Source: Tubulanus polymorphus
Lineage: Eukaryota > Nemertea > Palaeonemertea > Tubulaniformes > Tubulanidae
Length of the DNA: 60,000 nt
Assembly (NCBI RefSeq): GCF_964204645.1
Contig: NC_134027.1
Span: 19,768,485-19,828,484, forward strand
Reading direction: 5' to 3'
Of the stretch, positions 50,029 through 60,000 are shown piece by piece. The position numbers and the translations under genes were made by a program. Within the stretch, counting starts at the first letter, position 1, and every line of letters begins with the position of its first letter. Below the pieces are notes generated by a model, which saw only the letters and a list, made by a program, of their open reading frames with translations, searched no databases and was not told the origin of the DNA.

Positions 50029-53000
50029 TTAACACGTTAGAATCCTGTTCATTATCTCGTTCTCTTTTGTTTCTTCTCTTTTGAACTTTAGATATTCATT
50101 TAAATTGCAACCATATGCAACTGTATGAATTCCATCATCCAGAATATATCTTTTATCATCAAATGGGTTTAGACTAACCTTTTCAATTTCTTCAATAAAC
50201 ATTTCATGATCTTCAGATCTTAAACATCTCATCTTATGTTTTCTAACTTCTTCATTGAATATACAATTGATGTAATCTTTGAAATGAATATTCTTTTCTA
50301 CTACACTTTTGGTTATTCCTTTTAACTTTTTAGCTTCATGTTCTTTAGTTTTATATGAATACATTTTAGATCTAATACCGATGAACTCTATCATTTCTTC
50401 ACCACCTAATTCATCCTTGAATTTACCGGGAACTTTTTTATTATCATTGCTAAACAATTCATGATCTTTAGGATAATTACTGAAATCAAAATGATGTTTT
50501 AATGTTTTTAAATCATCAGTTATGTTATCAGTTTTTATCATTAAAATGTAAGAATCGGAATCAAAATATAATATTTCTATATGTTTTTCTCCAAAAAGTG
50601 GTTGTAATACATTATAATAGAATTCATACATTAGTAATTTTGATAATTCTAAAACTGATGCTCCAACATAGATTGGTTTATTAAATTTCATAGAAATTCT
50701 TCTCATCTAAACTGCAGCTAAATTTTCATCAAATATTCTGTTACCAATGAACTTAGGATATGATTGTAAATGCCTTATCCTTTTACCATTACTGACTAAC
50801 TCAATATCATTTCTATTTCTAATATTTTCACAAGTCTTACCATAGAATGCATTATTCATTAACTTGAAGAAATCTTTTTCGAAATCAGTTTTAGCTTCAG
50901 TTCTCTGTTTGGTGTTAAAATCTATATATTTTTCTAACCACTTAGATTGTCTAAATGAAATATATCTATGTACTTACTTTAGAACCATTCCTTGATTTAG
51001 ATAAAATTTTAACATTCTATAATGTACTACATAATTAAATTTATCTTCTTGAGTTACCATTAACTTTTCTGTATGAATATGATTTTCGGGTTTAATTCTT
51101 TTTTGGTAATTTGATAATTCTTCATGAGTAACGGTTTTATGTTCGGGGCAGTAAGCTAGATTTCTAGATTTAAATCTTCAGGATATTCTAAATCTACAAC
51201 AAAGAAGTAACCAGTATCTGAATCATCTGCAATATCTAGAATTCTTTTCTTCCAATCAAATTTATCATTATTTTCATTCTGTAAAACTTCAGTTAATTCA
51301 AATACTCCATAAGGTTGTGGTTCCATCATTGCCCAACCATACAAATTATTTGCATCTATATATAATAACTTATATCCAGGGTTATCATTTACATTGAAAT
51401 ATCTATCACCTAATACACCTGAAACTCCTCCTCTTATAGATTTTTCAAATAATAGTAATTGATCTATATTTGTTAACAAATCCATTTTTATATCCGTAAA
51501 TCTTAATCCACAATCCCATGTTAAACCTGGTGATGAATAACAATGACATGGATCAATATTGATATATTTTAGGTTAACATCTCTAAACCTTTCGAATATA
51601 TCGGTTAATAATAATACATCTGATTTTAGATATAAATCTACTAATCGTCCATGATTTGTTATTTTAAAATGATTCCAAATATTCAATGTTCTGTTATAGA
51701 CTTCATCTTTAACATATTCATTTTTTAATTCATCATAGAATTGTTCTTTTAATAATTCAGTTATGTTAAAATCATTATGATTTTTATAGAAAGAATATGG
51801 AATTGCTCCTTTATATCTCATTAATTGAAAATCATCATTATTTGGGTAGTGTTGTTTTAATATTTTTAATTCATCATCAACTAATGATTTTGATAAGTTA
51901 TCTAATGAACTATTTAAAAATCTATATGAATCTATAAATCTTAGGCAACCAAATTGGAATGATATATAATTCTCAGATGTTTTAGCTAACATTCTAAATT
52001 TATAAGTTGGTATTTTATCTTTTGATCTATTTGAATTTAATCTTTCTATTTCATTATTAATTTCTTCTATTTTATGGCATAACTGTTTGATGAATAAATG
52101 TGCATCATATCCTGATAGATTATGAAATATAACTGGTACAAAGTTAATTTTCTTAGCTTGTAAGTTAAAATTCTCATGTGCAGCGCCTCTAAACTTTCCA
52201 TTCAAATGATCATGGACTCTTACTTTTTTATCTTTATAATTAAATATCTTTTCACAATAATAACATTTATCTGCAAACGCAAATTCTTCTTTATCTTCTT
52301 CTGTCATTATAATTTCTATATTTGTATTCAATAATTTACTAAATCTTATTTCATATTCAATTAATAAGTCACAAAAATGATTGATAACATTTTCATTTCT
52401 ATAATCATAATATTCACTTTCAATTAGTTCTGGATAATCAGATTTAATATATAACCCGAAAGCAGCAGCTGATTGATGAATCTTTTTAATAGTATTTGTT
52501 TTTGGTGGTTCATCTGAAAAATCATTTTCATTAGAATTTAATTTCTTTCTTTTATAATATATTTCTTTTCTATCTTGATCAGTTAATTCTTTATTTAATG
52601 ATTCAAAATCTCCATATATAGCAAATGGAACTTTATTTTTGTAATCATATTTTTTGAATTCTAATATTTTATCCTTTTCATTTGGTAAAACTAATTTACA
52701 ATAATCATGATTTTCACATAATTGTTTATGATTTGATAATGTACTTTCATTACTGAATCTATGTAAACATTTTCTACATAGATATATTTTATTATGGTGA
52801 TCACTTTCTGTTCTAAAGAATAAATCTATTTGTTTAATCCACATATAATGATTCTCATAATATAGTATATCTATAACATCAATTGAATCATAATCTTTTG
52901 ATAGATATAAAGGTTCTAATCTATAATGTTTTATGTTGTTACCTTTTGTATTTGGTAATTTGATTAAATCAAATACATTTATTCTTAAATTATTATCTCT

Positions 53001-54060
53001 TTCTATTTTTGGGATGTTTTTAATTCTAACAGGATACTTATCTTTCTTATAATTATTTTCAAATGGTTTATAATGAGTTAATCTAAAACTATGTTGTTTA
53101 TAATCTTCAACTGGGTGTAAATAACTTGTTATAGCCCATAGAAAACATTTATCATCAGAATTTTGTACATTTATAACAGCATTAGTTTTAAATGGTAGTT
53201 TAAAATAACTCGATGCTTCAATATCTGGTTCTTTATAATATGATACATTTTTTTCATCTATTGGTTTTGATTTAGTTAACTTATTATATTTTGTGTTATA
53301 AACATGTAAAGTCATAAATATTATTTCATCAAATATTAAACCAGATCCTTCAAAATATTTCTCTTCTATTTTAGTTTTTACTTCATTATAACATTTATCT
53401 AATTTATCATCTATATGTTGTTTAGATATAATATGTTGTGAATGAGAATTTATATTATATATGGGTTTATCTTCAGATAAACTTTACTTTAACTGATATA
53501 CTTATTTTAGGATATTCAACATCAGTTATTATTTTCATTATTTCTTTCATATTTCCTAAATGTTTTTTATTTTCTTCTAATGTTTTTCCTTTATGAAATT
53601 TAAACTCGATAGCTGCTGGACCAATATCACTTTTAAATGCTTCGGTTATCTCTATATCTTTTTTATTATCTAATGAATTAATATAATTTCTTACATCTTC
53701 CATGTATGGTCTTTTATTGTTTAATTTATTTCTTATTCTTTTAATTGTCTTATGTTTCTTATCATTGTCATTATGAAAATAATCTTCACCTAAAATATCA
53801 TTATTCTTATTTCTAATATGACTTTTAGATTTTAAATGTTCATTATAATATCTTTTATCACTGAATGATTGATTACATGTATCACATTTGTATGTTTCTT
53901 TTTCATTCTTTAATTCATCTAATTTAGTTTCTAATATATCATCTTTATATTCTAATTTCAATTTATTCTCTAAATGTGTTTTAGTTTTATTGTGTCTTGC
54001 TTTTTGGGATTTATCTATATTGATATTACATGTTGGACAGTAGTACTTATTTGCTTCCAT
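50029..54060 (-). pseudogene. polB: Zinc-finger leader plus DNA polymerase B, copy 2, intein-less, broken
   Basis: Leader 54060-53473 has C2H2 fingers (YYCPTCNINI...H, CDTCNQSF...H) and a DIGPAAIEFKF segment also found in copy 1. A frame break at about 53480 separates it from PolB. The polymerase is open 53315-51156 (YGDFES, FHNLSGYD, YIDANNLYGWAM). A frameshift near 51170, stops near 50970 and 50707, then the C-terminal block 50706-50029. Motif C reads YFDSDSY with no intein. The C-terminus is about 26 residues longer than in copy 1. Confidence 0.87.
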
Positions 54061-54321
54061 TTTTAATACTAAATTTTTTATTAAAATTGATTTTAGAAGT
54101 TCAATGATTTATATATGTATTATTTCAATCACACTTTACTAACACTTTTAATGTTTAAACATCTAACTCATACAAATATGAATATTGAAATAATGTTGTA
54201 AATATAAACTTTTATATCTATTCTATAAGAGCTCACACTTTACTCACACTTTTATATTGAATAATCAATCAATTTATATGTTATTCATATATTATTTATT
54301 CATGTATATAAATATTTTAAG
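54061..54321. repeat. Element 2 right inverted repeat
   Basis: Reverse complement of 39973-40135 from about 54105 to 54321, with an extra internal segment of roughly 50 bp (CTCACACTTTACTCACAC near 54232). The PolB leader starts just inside it. No gene. Confidence 0.75.
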
Positions 54322-54424
54322 AGTAATAGGGATAAAAGGCTTTCAAGCTAAAGGTTGAACGGGCGGGTGAGTAAAAAATGAAAAACATCGACCTTTGGCT
54401 TGAAAGCCTATTATCCCTATTACT
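54322..54424. repeat. Fold-back Polinton-end fragment
   Basis: Begins AGTAATAGGGATAAAAGGC and ends GCCTATTATCCCTATTACT, so the ends pair. The first 65 bp match the outer part of the Polinton TIR (AAAGGTTGAACGGGCGGGTG). It may be a collapsed Polinton end or a minimal deletion derivative. Confidence 0.75.
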
Positions 54425-54880
54425 AATGGCTTTTACAAATAACGCTGTGTTTTGATGGTTGCCAGTTCGCCTCTCCCCTTCGAACAGCGGTGATCCAAAT
54501 CTTGCGTCTCTTCTCATCTCTCGGAAAGGCATGCCCCCCAAGCGTTCCACAAAGTGGAACACAACACTCCGTGGGCATTGTTAGATATAATACAACGCTT
54601 TAAAGCGTTCAGTAAAAGTGACGCGGTGGTGAATGGCGCCATTGTTCCGGTTCAAAATAACCGAGTTGACGATCAGCGCCGCCTGGGAGCAGGTGCGCGA
54701 AGGCGGGCTCCTCATTAGTGATTTACTGGTTCTGACTTGTAACGATCAATCACAATTATCAATTTTATTGACAAAAATGATGATTTTTTTGAAAATTTCG
54801 TCTGAGCAGACAGCTTTATAAGCCAGACTTTTCATCATAAATGAAACTGGTATTTCTTTAATTCCTAATGACTAAAGCCG
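54425..54880. other. Unassigned GC-richer segment
   Basis: No supported gene. Includes a short palindrome, AACGCTTTAAAGCGTT (near 54594), and a CGCCGCCTGGGAGCAGG stretch. From about 54717 it rejoins dispersed repeat sequence also seen at 57115-57280. Confidence 0.5.
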
Positions 54881-55690
54881 GGCGTAGGTCGGCCTTGCGA
54901 TCGCTTGTGACTCACTGCGACGCCATTCACTGCGACTGACAGCGACGATTGTGTCACAACGACTCATCGACCTATGCTCCCTTGCGACGGGTTGCGACTG
55001 TCAGCAACGCCAGTCACAAGGATTCGCACGTGTTCTACTTTCTGCGACGCGACACGACTGTCACAACGAAAGGTTTTTCGTTCGAACAATCGTTCAATCA
55101 AACAGAATCGTTTTAATTTGAACAGAATTTTCTTGTCAGAACATTAAGTTTTTCGTTCGAACAAGCATATTGTAAAAAGTTTTTTCTCTGAACCAAAAGT
55201 ATTAAGGATTTCGTTCAATCGAATCGATTGAAGCAATTTGAAAAAATCGTTAGAAAAAAAGTTGAACAAACTTTTTTTGTCCCAACGAAAGGTTTTTCGT
55301 TCAAACAATCGTTCGATCGAACAGTATTGTTTTAATTGAAACAGAATTTTCTTGTCAGAACATTAAGTTTTTCGTTCAAACAAGTAAATAGTAAATAGTT
55401 TTTTCTCCGAACCAAAAGTATTAAGTATTTCGTTTAATCGAACAGAATTGTTTTCATTCAAACATTCGTTTGAAAAAATTGTTTTCGCTCAACCAAATTT
55501 TTTTGCCGGGACAAAAAGTTTTTCATTTCAACAATAACATAGCTTTTCATTCGAACACATTTTTTTGTCAGAATGAAGAAATTTTTGGTTCAAACAAAAA
55601 GCGTATTGTTCGATCAAACTGAATTTTTTTCCCTCGAACAAGATTTTCTTGTCGGAACATAAAGTTTTTTGGTCGAACAGCGTAAGTTTT
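54881..55690. repeat. Dispersed GCGAC-rich and TTCGTTCGAACA-type repeats (copy 2)
   Basis: Same blocks as 19916-20785 and 57290-58020. No gene. Confidence 0.75.
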
Positions 55691-56050
55691 TTGGTCGAAG
55701 AGCGTGTTAAGTTCGTTTTGGAAATTAACTCGGTCTGGTATATTTTGGATTACTGTGTATGTCATTTGTCAGGACATTAAACAGAAGACGACTTAGGATA
55801 CTTCCTTGCGTGACTCCACTAGTTAGACCGACTTATTCCAAAATGAGGCGTTCCGTTGATTTCGGCTACAAGTTTTCGTTCAGAGATAACCGCTGAGCCA
55901 TTTGGGCGACCTATCATTGATACTGTTTCCTAATAGCCTGTTTATTAATGGCTGGTGTTGTGCCTTATCAAATGCTTTGTCGAAATCCACCGTTGAACAG
56001 GATTCTAAGACTGTGCAGAAAACCCGTTATCGCTGCTTTGCAGCTATATT
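55691..56050 (-). pseudogene. LINE reverse-transcriptase fragment (copy 3)
   Basis: Decayed minus-strand RT core as at 2740-3110. Short open pieces only. Confidence 0.55.
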
Positions 56051-58017
56051 TATTATTATTATTATTATTATTTTTTTCCACACTTTTTTTGTCAAAAGTA
56101 CATAGGCTTTTTTTTCATTACTGCTGTTGCCGATACAATCCGTCTGATATCATTCAGCTCACTTCGATCTACAAATACTCCGTGCGCATTTTGAAGAATC
56201 AACGTTACAAAAGCACTGTCGGGCCGTAAACATCGAAAATTGAGCCCCATTCAAAGAGCCGACATGTTTTTCTAAGTCGTCTTTCCGAAATCTACCGCAC
56301 GTTTCTTGTCACGTCGATTATCAATTCAAGCATAAATTAACAAATTTATTACCCAAAGATTGCACATTCAGCCGCGGTTTTAAAAAACTAATTTAAACAA
56401 TAGCCCATTTACCTCATCAAATCATATTATCGAAACACAGGAAATTTACTACTTTAGATTCTAAAAGCACTGTCGAGCCGTAAACACCGACTAATCGACG
56501 TGTGTCGCTACATCGTCCTTCCAGGGATCAGCTGCGAGTTTCTCCTCCTCATGAGAATCAAATCGAGTACAAATTTATTTATTACTACCAGTGATTTGGC
56601 AATACCTTTAACCATACCTTTTTTCAATTAACCGTGTATTTACTAAGATAAATCATTAGAGTACCGGGGAGTCGTCGGCCTAAACTAAACATGCCGAAAA
56701 GATATAGCGGAGAAACGCTGTTATGTCGACGATGTATCAAAAGAAACAATATATTACTTCATTCAGCCGCGGGCTTCAACCATTTATCAATACTCTATAT
56801 TTTCTACAGTACATACCGATCTTTGTCAAATGCACAAGGTATTTACTAAATAAAAGTATATAACACACCCCTATCCGTATGCTGGACTCGCATTCACAGT
56901 ATGATTGTTGCGTTTGTTAACGGACTCATTGGATTTAACTTCATAACAAAATTTACGATATTTAGGAGGGTTGTTATTCAATAGGCCTACGACCAATCTG
57001 TCCGGATGTTAGGCCTTCGCATATACATAGGCCTACATAGGCTAGTAGCCTCAAATAGGTTAAAGCTAAGTTCACTGTAAAGGAGGAATCAGATTTATTA
57101 AAATGCATGTTAATTAGTGATTAACTGGTTGTGACTTGCAACGATCAATCACAATTATTTATTTTATTGCCAAAAATGAAGATTTTTCTGAAAATTTCGC
57201 CTGAGCAGACAGCTTTATAAGCCAGACTTTTCATTTGAGTTTTTTCATCATAAATGAAACTGTTTTTTTCATTAATTCCTAATAAGTTAAGCTGGGCATA
57301 GGTCGGCTTTGCGACGGCTTGTGACTCACTGCGACACCATTCACTGCGACCGCCAGCGACGATTGTGTCGCAACGACTGAACGCCCTACGCTCCCTTGCG
57401 ACTACTTTCTGTGATGCGATGCGACACGACTGTCACAACCGACCTACGCGCTCTTGCAACTGGCAGAAACTAGTCGCACACAGTCGCTGACAATCGTATC
57501 GCAACCGAAACTTGCGATGCAACGCGAGGATCGCATTGCGTCGCAAGGCCGACCTACGTCTCGCTTTAAGTTACTGCGGAGCCCCAGAAATATCTTTTTT
57601 TCGCTCAAAAGGCCTTTCGCTTGAAAATTTTTTCGTCGGAACAAAATTTATTTCGTTCGAACCAATAATATTCTGTTCGATTGAACCAATTTGAAAAAAA
57701 TCGTCAGAACAAAGTTGAAGAAACTTTTTTTGTCCAAACAAAAGGTTTTTCGTTCGAACAATCGTTCGATCGAACAGAATCGTCTTAATTTGAACTGAAT
57801 TTTCTTGTCAGAACATTAAGTTTTTCGTTCGAACAAGTATATTGTAAAAAGTTTTTTCTCCGAACCAAAAGTATTAGGTATTTCGTTCAATAGAACAGAA
57901 TTGTTTTCATTCAAACATTCGTTCGAAAAAAATTGTTTTCGCTCAACCAAATTTTTTTGCCGGGACAAAAAGTTTTTCATTTCAATAATAACATAGCTTT
58001 TTATTCGAACACATCTT
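56051..58017. repeat. Dispersed repeat block (copy of 21140-22330 and 19916-20785)
   Basis: No gene. Includes TAGGCCTAC-type sequence near 57000 and an uninterrupted region (about 57085-57150) equivalent to sequence separated by the Polintons (AAAATGCA ... TAGTGATT). Confidence 0.7.
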
Positions 58018-59275
58018 TAGGCCACTTGGGACTTAAGTCCTAGCGGGCTATTGCGTTCTCTTTTCGTACGTCAACTGTCCGTTCGTCCGTAGTCGCAATC
58101 CAGTTATTTTGGGAAGTTTTGAAGACGCTTCAATGTAATGTCTTGATATTTGGGTTACACATGTATCTACCCTAGACACATCTTCAGCCCACAAACTGGC
58201 CCTGTCAGAATAAAGATGGCTGACTGGCAGCCATTGATGTTTGCCAAAATCAGCACTTTTTATACGTTTTTGAACTTTTTGAGGGAAATTTTGAAGACGC
58301 TTCAATCAATTACCTTGATCTTTCGTATATATTTGAAGCCCCCTAGGGCCCATGAGCGTAACAAAAATTGGGTCGATCGAACTCAAGATGGCCGTCCTAT
58401 GACCTTTTTAGTGCCCAAAAATGTCAATTTTGGCCCAAATTCTGAGTCCTGTAGCTTTCTACTGGTCTTCCATTTCTCATTGCGATTGCTGATGGGTATT
58501 CTTTGGAAAGGGATGTTTTATAGCTGAGATAGGCATTTTTGATCAACCAATTGTGACGCAATTGGCGGCCATCTTGGTGTCACCAGTACTCATTCGTAGG
58601 TGGGAATAAGTTTTTCGACATTATATTGATACCTAAGCATATTTTGTTACCGCAATGAATTAGAAAGTTGTAGCTTATAAGGTGTCATGATTGTAGTGAG
58701 TTTCAAGGTCATTAGTTTTTGTATATGGCCACCAGGAGGCGTTGAATAATATAATACCTTAGTATTTCTATATTATATTTGTACCAATGCATATTTTGTT
58801 ACTACAATCAATTGCAAAGTTGTAGCTCATGACATCGCCTATGATTGTGGTTTGTTTTAAGGACATTAGTTATTCTATATGGTCACCAGGGGCATTGAAT
58901 AGTAGAATAACTTAGTATTTCTTTATTATATTGGTGCCTAGGCATATTTTGTTGACATGATCAATTGCAAAGTTGTAGTTCATCACATGTTCTATGATTG
59001 TGGCGAGTTTCAAGGTCATTGGTTTTGTATATGGTCACCAGGGGGCGTTGAATTGTAGAATAACTTAGTATTTCCATATTTAATTGGTAACGAGGCATAT
59101 TTTGTTATAACAATCAATTACAAAATCGTAGCAAATGACGTGTTCATTGATTGTGGTGAGTTTCAAGGTCATTGGTTTTTGTATATGGTCACCAGAGGAC
59201 GTTGAATATTGAAATTGTTAGATTGTTGAGCATTCAAAACCACTTCCCAAGTGGGCATGGTGTCTCTGGACCCCT
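58018..59275. repeat. Tandem array of about 150-155-bp units (right copy)
   Basis: Related to 1389-2487: it has the same CACTTGGGACT leader and CACCAGGGGGCGTTGAA-like markers near 58735, 58885, 59037 and 59190, plus a longer leader (58140-58620). A 125-residue open frame here is not supported as a gene. Confidence 0.8.
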
Positions 59276-59617
59276 AGTTTTGTCAGAATGAAGAAAAGTT
59301 TTGGTTCAAACAAAAAGCTTATTGTTCGATCAAACAGAATAGTTTTCATTCCCACAAGATTTTCTTGTGGGAACATTAAAGTTTTTGGTCGAACGGCGTG
59401 TTAAGGTCGTTTCGGAAATTTACTCGGTGTGGTATATTTTGGATTACTGTGTACGTCATTTGTCAGGACATTAAACAGAAGACGACTTAGGATACTACCT
59501 AGCGTGACTCCACTAGTTAGACCGACTAATTCCCAGATGAGGCGTTCCGTTGATTTTGGCCACAAGTTTTCGTCAGAGATAACTGCTGAGCCATTTGAGC
59601 GCCCTATCATTGATAAT
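59276..59617 (-). pseudogene. LINE reverse-transcriptase fragment (copy 4)
   Basis: The minus-strand frame 59610-59401 encodes a segment with LTSGVTLGSILSRLLFNVLTND, shortened here to its core SGVTLGS...LLFN, typical of the non-LTR RT motif after the catalytic region. Truncated. Confidence 0.6.
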
Positions 59618-59628
59618 GCAAAAATGCA

Positions 59629-60000
59629 GTGAGGGCCAACGACGCGGTAAGAATACTCGAATATCCTGAAAACTTGAAACGTCTAATCGCTAAGTTGCTA
59701 TTCCTTCGCGATAGATGGCGAACGATTGCCATGCAAAAAAGAGACACCGGACAGTCAGTTCATTTTGGAGATTTGGTCACTTTCGTAAAACGTGAGTCCA
59801 AAAAGCAAATGATCCCGTCTATGGACGCGATGCAATGAAAAGTAGCCGGAGGAAGCCGATGCTTTTCAGTCGGATGAAGCCTAGAATGAGTAGTAATTTT
59901 GCCTACGATAAGACGCAAGATAGTATCCGAAGTTCGGGATTTGGCAGCGATTCGAAGACTTGTGCGTACTGTAGGGGTTCAGATCATGGCCTTAGTTGCT
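59629..60000 (+). pseudogene. BEL/Pao-like Gag C-terminal fragment
   Basis: The first frame (59629-59838) has RDRWRTIAMQKR and FGDLVTFVKRES, resembling the C-terminal Gag region of BEL/Pao retroelements. It stops at 59836, while a second frame from about 59838 continues to a zinc knuckle (CAYCRGSDHGLSC) at the window edge. One frame break; the element probably continues beyond the window. Confidence 0.5.

Larger units (their letters stand above)
39973..54321. mobile_element. Polinton-type element 2 (about 14.3 kb, decayed)
   Basis: Bracketed by inverted repeats (39973-40135 against about 54105-54321) that are continuous on both sides with outward-facing Polinton-end sequence. Homologous to element 1 across PolB, capsid, integrase and ATPase. 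However, the 201-residue gene/integrase/ATPase block is inverted, part of the structural cluster is deleted, and an HNH gene is added. Many stops and frameshifts. Confidence 0.8.

Noticed and set aside
57444-58527. Open frames of 60-125 codons in the right flank
   Set aside because: They lie within dispersed repeats, lack homologues or domains, and are shared with non-coding copies.

Overview
The window is eukaryotic genomic DNA, most likely from a marine invertebrate animal. It holds no bacterial-style operon, no tRNA or rRNA gene, and no host gene I can support. Nearly all of it is selfish DNA: satellites, dispersed LINE-derived repeats, one complete Ty3/Gypsy retroelement with an envelope gene, and two adjacent Polinton/Maverick-type (adintovirus-like) DNA elements. 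I cannot name the species.

Layout. 1-3368: a 31-bp satellite, a tandem array of about 155 bp, a hammerhead/Penelope-like inverted fragment, and a decayed LINE RT fragment. 3369-18277: a 14.9-kb LTR retroelement with LTRs of 1,292 and 1,273 bp that differ by one 19-bp indel and about six substitutions, and a 4-bp GTAC target duplication. It encodes three leader ORFs, Gag, an aspartic protease, RT-RNase H-integrase with a terminal chromodomain, and a class-I F-type envelope protein. 18282-22436: flanking repeats, the 31-bp satellite again and another LINE fragment. 22437-39972: Polinton 1 (17.5 kb, TIRs of 204-243 bp). 39973-54321: Polinton 2, bracketed by inverted repeats and more decayed. 54322-60000: a fold-back Polinton end, more copies of the same dispersed repeats, and a BEL/Pao-like Gag fragment at the right edge.

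Polintons. Both copies carry a C2H2-finger leader attached to a protein-primed-type DNA polymerase B, an rve integrase with chromodomain, a packaging ATPase, a double-jelly-roll-type capsid protein, a putative penton-like minor capsid protein, and several small membrane proteins. Together these are a virus-like replication, integration and virion-assembly set. Copy 1 PolB carries a 355-residue LAGLIDADG intein exactly inside the YFDTDS active-site motif. Copy 2 has the same site empty and instead carries a free-standing HNH endonuclease gene. Most genes of both copies start at the same compact motif (T-run, 3 nt, TAAATAAATG), which resembles viral late promoters. Both copies are damaged by stops and frameshifts, so they are fossils of an active element.

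The second striking signal is in the retroelement leader. At least ten hairpins shaped like an antisense tRNA T-arm (5-bp stem around a 7-nt ATTCGAA-type loop) are spaced 63 or 48 bp apart, always in one reading frame, with stem changes that often preserve pairing. They lie just downstream of a tRNA-Phe-like primer-binding sequence that itself sits unusually inside the LTR.
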